DNA of 38,388 nt. It comes from DATLBY01 sp035526665. GTDB lineage: Bacteria > Acidobacteriota > Terriglobia > Bryobacterales > Bryobacteraceae. The stretch spans positions 1 to 38,388 of the forward strand of contig DATLBY010000074.1 in assembly GCA_035526665.1 (NCBI GenBank), in the 5' to 3' direction. The notes below the pieces were generated by a model that saw only the letters and a program-made list of their open reading frames with translations, ran no database searches and was not told where the DNA came from. A program made the translations under genes and the position numbers. Below are positions 8,189 to 18,663 of this stretch, piece after piece (position 1 is the first letter of the stretch; each line of letters starts with the position of its first letter).

Positions 8189-8853
8189 GATGGATGCTGC
8201 CGCTGTTTTGCTGGGGACTGCTGGCTCAAGTCGCAGACAAAGCGAACGAAAATTACAAATCGGAACAGGGACGCGCAAATATCGGGCGATCGCTAGGGTC
8301 CAAGGACCGGAATGAGCGGCAAAAGCCCGCAGAGTTGATTCGCGCGATGGGGCTGGGGCCGGGTATGACGGTCGCCGACGTCGGAACCGGGATCGGCTAC
8401 ATGCTTCCGTTTTTGAGCCAGGCAGTGGGTCCGGCAGGCGCGGTTTACGCCGAGGACATTTTTCCGGATTTCCTGGAGAAGGCACGTGCCACGGTAGCGG
8501 AGGCGGGTTTAAAAAATACAACGTTTGTATTGGGATCGGACACGGAAACCAAGCTGCCGGAAGGCCTTTTCGACGTGGTTCTGGTGCTCGACGTTTATCA
8601 CCATTTCGATTATCCCGAGAAGATGCTGGCAAGTATTGCGAAAGCTCTAAAGCCGGAGGGACGGCTGGTGGTTGTGGAGTATCACAAAAAACCCGAGGCA
8701 ATGGCAGGCGGCCGTGCCATGGAGCATGTCCGGCTGGGAGCCGAGGCGGCTACCGCGGAGATTGAGGGTCACGGTTTCCGGTTGCTAACAATGCGCGACC
8801 ATGTACCGGATGTGCAGTGGATGGGTATTTTTCGCAAGCCCATGGCTCATTAA
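8185..8853 (+). CDS. Class I SAM-dependent methyltransferase with an apparent signal peptide
   Basis: A 222-residue Rossmann methyltransferase. SAM motif I is VADVGTGIGYM at about 63-73, the acidic end of the second strand is VYAEDIFPDF, and post-motifs are LVLDVYHHFDYPEKML and EGRLVVVEYHK. The first residues MRWMLPLFCWGLLAQVAD look like a short secretion signal, which is odd because SAM is cytoplasmic; anchoring, a mispredicted start or an exported relative are all possible. Its ATG overlaps the hom stop by four bases, so the genes are translationally coupled. Substrate unknown. Similar proteins occur in Acidobacteria and Planctomycetes, as far as I recall. Confidence 0.88.
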   Translation: MRWMLPLFCWGLLAQVADKANENYKSEQGRANIGRSLGSKDRNERQKPAELIRAMGLGPGMTVADVGTGIGYMLPFLSQAVGPAGAVYAEDIFPDFLEKARATVAEAGLKNTTFVLGSDTETKLPEGLFDVVLVLDVYHHFDYPEKMLASIAKALKPEGRLVVVEYHKKPEAMAGGRAMEHVRLGAEAATAEIEGHGFRLLTMRDHVPDVQWMGIFRKPMAH

Positions 8854-8944
8854 TGGAACGGCCAGGGAATGATAAGCTGAGGGACGAGCTGTGGTGCAAC
8901 TTTGACAAAATGGGACAATTTCCCACGGAGAACGAAAGTCGCAG

Positions 8945-8950
8945 TATAAT
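8945..8950 (+). promoter_or_regulatory. Candidate -10 box (TATAAT) for tRNA-Ser
   Basis: A perfect TATAAT lies 47 bases before the tRNA in the only gene-free stretch on this strand. No matching -35 hexamer is present 16-18 bases upstream; the nearby TTGACA at 8902 is 37 bases away, too far for sigma-70. It is a weak call based on one hexamer and position. Confidence 0.3.
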
Positions 8951-8997
8951 GTAGTAACAGTAACGGGAACTCATTGACAGCAGATGAGTTAAAAATC

Positions 8998-11390
<2,393 letters not shown>

Positions 11391-11392
11391 GT

Positions 11393-11959
11393 TTAGCGTC
11401 TTCCTTCCCGATCGTGATCGCGTACGATGACGGCCAATTGCAGAAAACGGGCGCTGATTTTCACTCCTGCCCGGGCGAGGCCGTCTGGATTCACTTCGAA
11501 ACGAATTTTTTGATTCTCGGCGACAATGAAAATCATTCCACCGCGCCGCGCGAACTGGTCGATATCGCTGACCGTCAAAATCGTGAAATCTTTCAGCGCC
11601 GCTACAATATCTCGCAGCCGCTCGCTTTCCGAGTCGGCAATAAAGAGGACATGGCAGACTTTGATGTCCTCCAACTTATTGATCGATTTGACGATGAGTG
11701 GCCGGCCATCGAGGCTCTTGGCACGGACGACCTGCTGCAGATGAACTTCGAGAGGACCTTTACCCAGCACACCGAAAATGATGGGACCGCGAGCGCCGGC
11801 GGGCCATTCGATGAACTTGATGACGTTGTAGAGAAAAGCCGCTTTCATGTAGGACTCCAGCCGGGATGGAGGGGAATCGGCTAGGTTTGCTGCGGAGGTT
11901 ACGGCCGCCATCACGCAAACCAGAACTGTTTTCCGAAGAGCTTGCGCCGCGGCAACCAT
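11393..11959 (-). CDS. YfiR family (DUF4154) periplasmic protein
   Basis: A 188-residue protein with a signal peptide (about 1-24) followed by the family hallmark MKAAFLYNVIKFIEWP (38-53), then GRPLIVKSI, HVLFIADSES, TILTVSDIDQFARRGGMI and the closing VNPDGLARAGVKISARFLQLA. In Pseudomonas YfiR is a periplasmic repressor of the CHASE8 diguanylate cyclase YfiN. Here the adjacent CHASE8-like protein is a hybrid kinase, so by analogy this protein probably binds that sensor. It lies 11 bases after the receptor gene and two bases before the kinase gene, forming one operon. Confidence 0.93.
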   Translation of the reverse strand: MVAAAQALRKTVLVCVMAAVTSAANLADSPPSRLESYMKAAFLYNVIKFIEWPAGARGPIIFGVLGKGPLEVHLQQVVRAKSLDGRPLIVKSINKLEDIKVCHVLFIADSESERLRDIVAALKDFTILTVSDIDQFARRGGMIFIVAENQKIRFEVNPDGLARAGVKISARFLQLAVIVRDHDREGRR

Positions 11960-11970
11960 GTCTTGTACGC

Positions 11971-14900
11971 CTAGCGCTCGATTCGCAGAACGAGTTGTAT
12001 CTGGCGGGGGACTCCCAAACCGGTCGCCGCGCTGTTAAGAGGCGCAATAATGCGTCCGAAGCTGCCGGGATTGGCTAGGTCGGCCAATGGATTCGCTAGC
12101 TGGTTTCGGTTGAAAAGGTTAAAGATTTCCGTGCGGAAATGTAAGGACCAGCGGTCGCTGATCTGAGCTTTTCTTGAAAGAGCCAGGTTCGCTTCCCATA
12201 GGTTTGGACCACGCAGCAAATTTCTGCCGGCATTGCCCCACGCCCCTGCGGCGGGCACGCTAAAGGCTGCCGCATTGATCCACAAGCCTGGCGTGGGGCC
12301 GCCGGGCGGATAGAGCGAGATGCCCATCCGAAGATCGGGCCGCTGGTTGCTGTTGTTCCCATCGGGCAGGCTGGCCGAGCTGCGGGATACGACGACGGTA
12401 ATGGGCGAGCCAGTGCGAGCGGTTGCGAGGCCACTTACATCCCAATTACTCAGCAGCCTGCGGCCAACGCTCCAGCCGGAGCGCAGCGACGGAAGCTGGT
12501 GAATCAAGCTGGTGGTCAGCGTATGCCGGATGTCGAAGTTGCTGTTGCCGCGTTCACAGCGGCGGCAATTAGTATTTTCCGGCTGTCCCGCCTCGCCGCC
12601 GCCTATCGAGTTGTCGTTGATGGAGTGCGACCACATGTATTGGGTTTCCCACAGCAATCCTTTTGCGAACGGGCGGCGGATTGACAGGATCAAGGCATTG
12701 AAGCTGCTGTTGCCCACGTTGCGTTTTTCGTCGATTTTCCCGAACTCCGGCAGAGGCCGCCGTCGCGTGGCGGGATCGATGACGTTGACGAAAGCCCGCG
12801 AGAAAAGCTTATGCGCACTCGTGCCGACGTAGCGGGCCTCACCGAAAAAACTGTGAGGGAGCTCCTGTTCAATGGAGAGTCCCCATTGCTCGCTGTACGG
12901 GTCCCTGCGATCACGCTGCAGGCTGCGGGGAGTGCTTCCAATGGCGCGTGCGATACCCAAAAATGGAGTTACCGGAAAGGAAAGCCGTGGAAATTCGACG
13001 GCTGAGAGCGAGAATCGCTCCGCCGAGCTGGTCACTGCCGCGTTGAGGTCTCCGTTTTCTCCGGTGCCGTGATATACCCCGAAACCGGAACGGATTACCG
13101 TTCTATTCTGGAAAAGTGCCGGCGACCAGCTCAGCCCGACGCGTGGATCAAAATTGTTCCGATCGGGAAGATAGAACGGCGAACCCGGCGGACAGAAGCC
13201 GCTGCAGGTATACAAATTGAAGACGCGGGCCCGGTCCAGCACCTCTTTGAGCACCGTGTAATATTCATAGCGGACTCCGGCGGTCAATGTGAGGTTTGGC
13301 CGGAGCTTCACTTCGTCCTGAATAAACGGAAGGTAGTAGCTCCGGCGGGATCCGCGAGTTGCCAGTTCGCCGTTAATGGCCACATTGTCCAGCCGGTTGC
13401 GAGCAAAAGACTCAAGACTCGCATAGGCGGCCGAAACGGCAGCGGAGTTCCCCACATTCAGTTGAATCCGGCGGAACTCGCCGCCTACTTTCCAGCTATG
13501 GCGCCCGTGAGTTACCGCCAGGTTTTGCAGCAGCGAATAGGAGGTGCCGGCGTCAACCGATTGACTGTTCGTGCAAACCGCGCAATTAACGGTATTGCCG
13601 ATGCTGGTGAGGCCCGGAATGCTGAAGCCCTCGTGGAAAAGTGCCGCCACCGAACGATGAAGCACGGCACGGTTCATCCCGAGGCGCCCCTCGGCCGTTA
13701 CATGCGGCGAGAAGACATGCTCCACCTGGGACGCGAAATTCGAGGTGCGAAAACGGGAGGTCCGCCTGTCCAGAAGCGCGTTTAATGGTTCAACAATCTG
13801 AGCATTATCCAGGTTATAGCGAGTGAATCCGCTCGTCTGGCTCGACCAGCGATGGTCCAGGCGCAGCAGGGCGCTATCTTCCCGCCAGGTCTGATTGGCC
13901 TGAACGCTGTAATCATCCACCTTGGGATCCGCCGTCCCCTGCCGGCCGATGGGATAGGCCTCGATCACCGGCCGCAAAGCGGGCGAAAGCGAGAGAACTT
14001 CCGTACGAAAGGCGGCACTCGGCACCAGGCCGGCTAACGTTTGCGTGAGGTCTTGCCGTAATCCCTCGTAATTAGCATAAAAAAAGCTGCGATTGTGACG
14101 GATCGGCCCTCCCAGGCTGCCTCCGAATTGATTGAGCCGAAACGGTGGATGTGCGGTATCGAACGGCTTCCGGGCCTCCAGTTTGTCATCCCGGAAAAAT
14201 TCGAACAGACCGCCATGAAAATCGTTACTGCCCGATTTCGAGACGACGTCGATCTGGGCGCCATGCCCGGTGCCGCTTTCGACGCTATATAGCGTTGTGT
14301 TCACGCGGAATTCCGCAATCGCGTCGCTGGAGATGATCAGCCGTAAGGACCCCTCCTGGCGGGGCTTGTTGATGCCGGTGGAATCGATGCCGTCCAGGGT
14401 CCAATTGTTATCGTCCGTCGACCGACCGATAAACCGGATGCTCTCCTGATTTCCTTGGCCGGTATTGACAGAACCAGGCGCCAAAACCATCAAACCGGCC
14501 CAGTTCCGGCCGTTCAACGGAATTCCGAGCACCTGCTCCGGCTGAATCACCCGGCCGAGTTCAGCGGTCGAATGCTCCACTCGCCCGCCGCTCTTCTCGG
14601 CTGGAGCTTCCGTATCCTCAATCCCTACCTCCATCTGGACATCCAAGGATCTGTTTCCTCCGATGAAGAGTTCCACGTTATCGAAGCGCCGCGTCTTATA
14701 TCCGAGTTCCACCAGCAGCACTTGCAGGCTGGGGCTGGAGAAGGTCACCGAATATCGGCCAATCGGGAGCCCGGCTAACAGGTAGAATCCGCCGGCGTCG
14801 GTTTTTCCCGTTCGCTCCGACCCATTTGCCAAGGAACGGACCGCGACGGATACGCCGGGGATCCCGGGTCCGCCGACTTCGGTGACCCGTCCCTTGAGTG

Positions 14901-14994
14901 CCGCACGATCCACCTGCGCAAGTAACGGACAGACGAGGAAAACGGCCGCGACAACTATTTCACAGGCCCAATGCAATGGGATTTTCTCTTCCAC
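11971..14994 (-). CDS. TonB-dependent receptor (Oar-like) with carboxypeptidase-regulatory N-domain
   Basis: A 1007-residue outer-membrane protein. A signal peptide (VVAAVFLVCPLLAQ) precedes a carboxypeptidase-regulatory-like domain (about 29-110: GIPGVSVAVRSLANGS, GGFYLLAGLPIGRY). A plug follows with IPLNGRNWAGLMVLAPG and GSNDFHGGLFEFFRD. The beta-barrel contains paired inward and outward strands such as FLQDE-type and RTEIFNLFNRNQ, ending LVLRIER. This architecture is abundant in Acidobacteria. The start is GTG at 14994, with GGAG seven bases upstream. It is first in an operon with the YfiR-like protein and CHASE8-like kinase, so receptor occupancy may be signalled inward. The substrate is not readable. 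A perfect palindrome lies 55 bases before the start. Confidence 0.94.
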   Translation of the reverse strand: MEEKIPLHWACEIVVAAVFLVCPLLAQVDRAALKGRVTEVGGPGIPGVSVAVRSLANGSERTGKTDAGGFYLLAGLPIGRYSVTFSSPSLQVLLVELGYKTRRFDNVELFIGGNRSLDVQMEVGIEDTEAPAEKSGGRVEHSTAELGRVIQPEQVLGIPLNGRNWAGLMVLAPGSVNTGQGNQESIRFIGRSTDDNNWTLDGIDSTGINKPRQEGSLRLIISSDAIAEFRVNTTLYSVESGTGHGAQIDVVSKSGSNDFHGGLFEFFRDDKLEARKPFDTAHPPFRLNQFGGSLGGPIRHNRSFFYANYEGLRQDLTQTLAGLVPSAAFRTEVLSLSPALRPVIEAYPIGRQGTADPKVDDYSVQANQTWREDSALLRLDHRWSSQTSGFTRYNLDNAQIVEPLNALLDRRTSRFRTSNFASQVEHVFSPHVTAEGRLGMNRAVLHRSVAALFHEGFSIPGLTSIGNTVNCAVCTNSQSVDAGTSYSLLQNLAVTHGRHSWKVGGEFRRIQLNVGNSAAVSAAYASLESFARNRLDNVAINGELATRGSRRSYYLPFIQDEVKLRPNLTLTAGVRYEYYTVLKEVLDRARVFNLYTCSGFCPPGSPFYLPDRNNFDPRVGLSWSPALFQNRTVIRSGFGVYHGTGENGDLNAAVTSSAERFSLSAVEFPRLSFPVTPFLGIARAIGSTPRSLQRDRRDPYSEQWGLSIEQELPHSFFGEARYVGTSAHKLFSRAFVNVIDPATRRRPLPEFGKIDEKRNVGNSSFNALILSIRRPFAKGLLWETQYMWSHSINDNSIGGGEAGQPENTNCRRCERGNSNFDIRHTLTTSLIHQLPSLRSGWSVGRRLLSNWDVSGLATARTGSPITVVVSRSSASLPDGNNSNQRPDLRMGISLYPPGGPTPGLWINAAAFSVPAAGAWGNAGRNLLRGPNLWEANLALSRKAQISDRWSLHFRTEIFNLFNRNQLANPLADLANPGSFGRIIAPLNSAATGLGVPRQIQLVLRIER

Positions 14995-15048
14995 TTATGC
15001 TCCTTATCGGCGACTCCTCTGTGACTTTGAGCCGGTGGAAGAAATGTC

Positions 15049-15065
15049 TAGTTTCAGTGAAACTA
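15049..15065. promoter_or_regulatory. Perfect 8-1-8 palindrome, candidate operator
   Basis: TAGTTTCA-G-TGAAACTA is a perfect inverted repeat with a single central base, the size expected for a dimeric regulator's site. It lies 55 bases upstream of the receptor start and on the other strand runs directly into AAGGAGGTGA. No T run follows on either strand, so it is not an intrinsic terminator. The binding protein is unknown. Confidence 0.5.
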
Positions 15066-15157
15066 AGGAGGTGAGGCAAACCAAATCAATGGACTACGTC
15101 AAGCCTTCGCGTTTGAGGCGTCAGCCCATGGCGGAAGCGTGGGGCACGGGGTCGGTT

Positions 15158-16726
15158 TTAATGAGAGTTAGTGTCCAAGCTGCGCAGATACTCGACCATG
15201 TCGGCGCGATCTTTTCCGGCCGATAAATAGAAGGCGTGAGGGGCGGTCGCCCCGCGCGTTGGGTCGAGCAGATTGCTTAGTGATGGAACTGAGTTGTCGT
15301 GCAGAAACACAGGCTTGCGGGCTAGATCTAAAAGTAACGGAAGCGCAATGCCTCGAACCCCGCCACGAATGCTGGCGTTCACTACTGCCATCTTGTCGTC
15401 GAACGGATTTCCAGCCGTGTCCTGCACTGGATTCAGAGGCGGCTGGCGTTGCGCTAGAACTACTGGGTTGTCTCCGGGAAAGATCGTTTTCATCGCAATC
15501 ACGTTTAGCGGCACTGGCTTACCTTGGTCTACGTTATGACAACCGGTGCATCCCGAAGTCCGGAATAATTGACGGCCGTGTGCGGCGACTTTCCCGTCTA
15601 CTTTGGCCCCGGCGGGAGCTTGCAGACTGACAAGATAAGCATTCAGATCCAACAGCTTCGTATTGTCAACGCGAATGCTCAAAGGCGCATCTTCGTTGGG
15701 AGCATGGGCTTCGCTCTTTGTAAATGGGTAACCCTTGACGCCAGTTGCGGCTAATACCTTTACGTAGCTGTCGGCGATCTCGTCGCCAGCCGCTCCACCC
15801 AGTTTATGCAGGAACGCCCGTCCGCCGGGGGTCGTTAGATTAGTGGGATCGAGCAGTGCCGTATAAGCCAGATTGCCGAAGTTATCGAGACGCGCAATAC
15901 TGGCTTCGCTTCCAAAAGGAGCGGCCAGATCCTGCCGGAACAGCGGACTGTTGTGCATGGGATCGCCATTTCCATCGAAGCTATCGTCGAACATGCCAAC
16001 CGGATAATACTGATTATTAGAAAGATACGCGTCAACCTCGGCTTCCGTGGAAGTTTCGGTTAGGCCCGAGGGCGCGCGTCCCAGCGACTTGCCCCCGTTG
16101 GCTTTTAACGCCAACTGAAGCAAGGGAAACAGGGCTCGCGAATTAGCGGCAGTGGCCAGCAGTTCGCCCGTGTGCAGCGCGTGGTTAGCAGGACCGTCAA
16201 TCCGGCGGCCGATCGACCCAGCGTCAGCAATGTGAAAAATAGATGCGTCTGTGATGGTGTGGCAAAGCGCACAACTGACGCCGACTTTATCGCCTTTTGC
16301 AGGCATGCCGATAATTGCATTGGTTTTCACCAACTTCTCGGTAACATTGGGATCATTTAGAACAGTTGAAGTTTTGCCCGTAGGGTCGGTCTTCAGCTCG
16401 GCGGTTAAGGCTTGCAGGGTTGTTTTGTCGAGCGCATCGGAGTCGACAAAAAGACCCAGTTGCAGAGCCTGCAGCGGGGTCACCCGGGCCGCCTGAATGC
16501 CTGCCGGCATGCGCACTGCGTCGGTCCAGAAACCTTCATTTCCAAAAGTCTCGAAGCGAAAGACTTCACGCCCCGAGTTGGCGCTGCCATCCTGACGCGG
16601 GACCGCCTCCCCATTTACCGTGGGTCCGTCGGTTCCGGCGATCTCTTTTGTGTTTTTGGCGGAACATCCAGCCAATACTGCGGACAGAAGCAGGACGAGA
16701 TGCTTCGTCCTCAAGTATTTTGACAT
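15158..16726 (-). CDS. Di-haem cytochrome c lipoprotein, cytochrome c peroxidase-like C-terminal domain
   Basis: A 522-residue lipoprotein: MSKYLRTKHLVLLLSAVLAGCSAK has a lipobox with Cys21, so it should be membrane-anchored outside the cytoplasm. Two haem c sites are present, CALCH at 152-156 and CTGCH at 393-397. The C-terminal part resembles the peroxidase/MauG-type cytochromes (GRQLFRTSGCTGCHN, KPVFLHDNSVPSL, MVEYLRSL). The 240-residue spacing of the haem sites is longer than in simple cytochrome c peroxidases. The longer frame from GTG 16783 would add 19 residues before the signal and is rejected. Likely a periplasmic electron-transfer or peroxidase-like role; the partner is unknown. Confidence 0.87.
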   Translation of the reverse strand: MSKYLRTKHLVLLLSAVLAGCSAKNTKEIAGTDGPTVNGEAVPRQDGSANSGREVFRFETFGNEGFWTDAVRMPAGIQAARVTPLQALQLGLFVDSDALDKTTLQALTAELKTDPTGKTSTVLNDPNVTEKLVKTNAIIGMPAKGDKVGVSCALCHTITDASIFHIADAGSIGRRIDGPANHALHTGELLATAANSRALFPLLQLALKANGGKSLGRAPSGLTETSTEAEVDAYLSNNQYYPVGMFDDSFDGNGDPMHNSPLFRQDLAAPFGSEASIARLDNFGNLAYTALLDPTNLTTPGGRAFLHKLGGAAGDEIADSYVKVLAATGVKGYPFTKSEAHAPNEDAPLSIRVDNTKLLDLNAYLVSLQAPAGAKVDGKVAAHGRQLFRTSGCTGCHNVDQGKPVPLNVIAMKTIFPGDNPVVLAQRQPPLNPVQDTAGNPFDDKMAVVNASIRGGVRGIALPLLLDLARKPVFLHDNSVPSLSNLLDPTRGATAPHAFYLSAGKDRADMVEYLRSLDTNSH

Positions 16727-17096
16727 CGAGGATAACTGGGTTTTATTCGGCACGTGTGATATCCCCTGCAACTCAAGCACCACAAGTCGTAGTTTGTTCC
16801 TGGACTAAAGTTCGTAATTAACCAGCGAAATTCAATGAATGTGGCTGAGGCACATAGTAAAGTTTTCTTCGTTCCGGTAACGCTTTCATCAGAGCCGGCA
16901 TTAGTGCTAAGCCGCCGACTACTTTCTACGATCTTCCGGACATCCTCACCCCGGTGACGGAATGTACCAAACTTTATTAGCATTGCTTTCAGTGACTTGC
17001 GGGTTACAGATGGATTTTCAATTCGAAGCCGTTGATAAGTTTGGGTCGTAAGAGAAGACCGTTAACGAAACGGCAAAGAGGCGGAGCGACAACCGA
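16727..17096. other. Intergenic boundary between the chromosomal cytochrome gene and the phage module
   Basis: These 370 bases hold no convincing gene. The cytochrome promoter and the promoter of the phage module should both lie here, since the genes diverge. I found no clear sigma-70 pair. By eye no direct repeat is shared with the right end of the module (33627-33665), and there is no tRNA or integrase. The last 15 bases contain GGAG ahead of the first phage-module ATG. Confidence 0.6.
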
Positions 17097-17327
17097 ATGA
17101 GAACTAAGCGGTCGAGGGCGCAGGCAGCACGGAGGATCAAGCTTATCGAAGGCCTGCTGAAGGCTTACGAAGACAGAGTCAAGGGAAACAAAGAAGCGGA
17201 AAAAGTCTCGCTGGGTGAATATATCCGGCTGATACAACTTCAGTCGGAACTGGCGGACACGCAGCCGAAGGAGATCAAGGTGCAATGGATCGAAAAGCTC
17301 GAATCCAAACAATCTCTCGAGGAATAG
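17097..17327 (+). CDS. Putative terminase small subunit-like protein
   Basis: A 76-residue, highly charged helical protein directly before and overlapping terL by 43 bases. The core LGEYIRLIQLQSELADTQPKEIKVQWIE resembles the C-terminal part of short proteins encoded ahead of TerL in many phages (a helix and an acidic-proline turn followed by a strand), but no DNA-binding helix-turn-helix is evident. A GGAG lies ten bases upstream of the ATG. The small-terminase role is inferred mostly from position; it could be a remnant of a longer TerS. Confidence 0.6.
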   Translation: MRTKRSRAQAARRIKLIEGLLKAYEDRVKGNKEAEKVSLGEYIRLIQLQSELADTQPKEIKVQWIEKLESKQSLEE

Positions 17328-18595
17328 AGTACTCGAAGCTTCCTTCGCAGGCGAGATTTCATAATTCCGAGGCCCGTTTTAAGGGTTATTCCGGATCAAT
17401 CGGCTCCGGCAAAAGCCAGGCGTTGTGCCAGGAAGCCATCAAATTGAGTTACGTGAACGGCGGGCGCACGGGACTGATCGGTGCGCCCACTTACCCAATG
17501 TTACGGGATGCCACGCTGCCGACTCTGCTTCATATCCTGGACGAAAACGGCCTTCCGTATGAGTTATCAAAGGCCGAATCGGTAATTCGCATGAAAGATA
17601 CGGGTTCGCGGATTCTGCTGCGGGCGGTGGAGGAATATGACAGGCTTCGCGGCACGAATCTGGCATGGTTCGGCATTGACGAACTGAGTTATACGCAAGA
17701 AGAAAGCTGGCTGCGGCTGGAGGGGCGGCTGCGAGATCCAAAGGCAACACAGCTTCGCGGCTTCGCGGTTTGGACGCCCAAGGGCTTTGACTGGGTGTAC
17801 AGCCGTTTCATCGCAAATCCGGTGGCGGGCTACGCGGTGATCCAGGCCGAGCCGTTCGAGAATCGCTTCATTTTGGATAAGGTTCCGGACTTTTACGAAC
17901 GGCTGAAAGCGAGCTACGACGACAAGTTTTTTCGCCAGGAGGTGCTGGGTGAGTACCTGAGCGCCAACAGCGGCTTGGTTTACAACCAATTCAATAAGAT
18001 TCGTCACGTTGATGAAGAGGTGAGGGTGAACCAGTCGCTACCTCTTTTATGGGCGCTGGACTTCAATGTGAACCCGATGAGCTCGATTATCGCGCAGGTC
18101 CAGGGCACAGAGGTAGCGGTGCTCGATGAGATTGTGATCCCGCGAGCCTCGACGACAGAGGCATGTGATGAGTTCCTGCGGAAATTTCCCAGGCACGCGG
18201 GTGGCCTTGTGGTCTACGGAGATGCTTCGGGTAACAGCATGAAGACATCGGGAACAACAGACTACGACATCATGCGCGGCTACTTCCGGAATACGCATTA
18301 CGCACGCATCGATTACCGGGTTCCGAGGGCGAATCCGGCAGTAAGAGAGCGAATACTAACGGTGAATGGCAGGCTGCAGAGCGCCGCCGGGACCAGTTCC
18401 CTTAAGGTGTCGCCGCTCTGCAAAAATCTGATTCTGGATTTTGAACAAGTGATGTATAAGCCGGATACTGCGGTGATTGACAAGGAGAAGGACTCCAAGC
18501 GAACGCATGTTTCCGATGCGCTGGGTTACTTACTCTGGCAGATCGCTAAGGACAGCCAGCAGCCGATCGGTCCGCAGCGGAATCGATTGTTTTAG
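17285..18595 (+). CDS. terL: Phage terminase large subunit
   Basis: The DNA-packaging motor and head-full nuclease. The 436-residue protein has an ATPase domain with Walker A GSIGSGKS (37-44), Walker B and catalytic acid WFGIDEL (128-134), and a coupling motif around VWTPKGFDW. The RNase-H-like nuclease has Asp259 (LWALDFNVNP), Asp313 (VVYGDASGN) and Asp411 (THVSDALGY), so all expected catalytic residues are present. GAAGGAGAT lies 11 bases before the ATG. It is followed by an intrinsic terminator before the portal gene. An intact enzyme argues against simple decay. Confidence 0.95.
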   Translation: MDRKARIQTISRGIEYSKLPSQARFHNSEARFKGYSGSIGSGKSQALCQEAIKLSYVNGGRTGLIGAPTYPMLRDATLPTLLHILDENGLPYELSKAESVIRMKDTGSRILLRAVEEYDRLRGTNLAWFGIDELSYTQEESWLRLEGRLRDPKATQLRGFAVWTPKGFDWVYSRFIANPVAGYAVIQAEPFENRFILDKVPDFYERLKASYDDKFFRQEVLGEYLSANSGLVYNQFNKIRHVDEEVRVNQSLPLLWALDFNVNPMSSIIAQVQGTEVAVLDEIVIPRASTTEACDEFLRKFPRHAGGLVVYGDASGNSMKTSGTTDYDIMRGYFRNTHYARIDYRVPRANPAVRERILTVNGRLQSAAGTSSLKVSPLCKNLILDFEQVMYKPDTAVIDKEKDSKRTHVSDALGYLLWQIAKDSQQPIGPQRNRLF

Positions 18596-18612
18596 CCGGG
18601 GCAGGGAATTAC

Positions 18613-18643
18613 GGGCCAATCTGCGATGCAGATGGCCCTTTTT
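18613..18643 (+). terminator. Intrinsic terminator after terL
   Basis: GGGCC-A-ATCTGC (18613-18624) pairs with GCAGAT-GGCCC (18628-18638) around a GAT loop, with one bulged A, followed by TTTTT. It stands between terL and the portal gene and would partly uncouple packaging from structural gene transcription. Confidence 0.82.
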
Positions 18644-18663
18644 GTTTATGGAAAGGAGCTGGA

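Noticed and set aside
8902..8950. TTGACA (8902) and TATAAT (8945) as one sigma-70 promoter
   Set aside because: The spacing is 37 bases instead of about 17.
15089..15226. Small plus-strand gene of 45 codons
   Set aside because: It has a good ribosome site but overlaps the cytochrome gene in antisense and resembles no peptide family I know; kept only as an observation.
16711..16983. Minus-strand 90-codon frame between cytochrome and phage module
   Set aside because: It overlaps the cytochrome start, has no recognisable features and no ribosome site.
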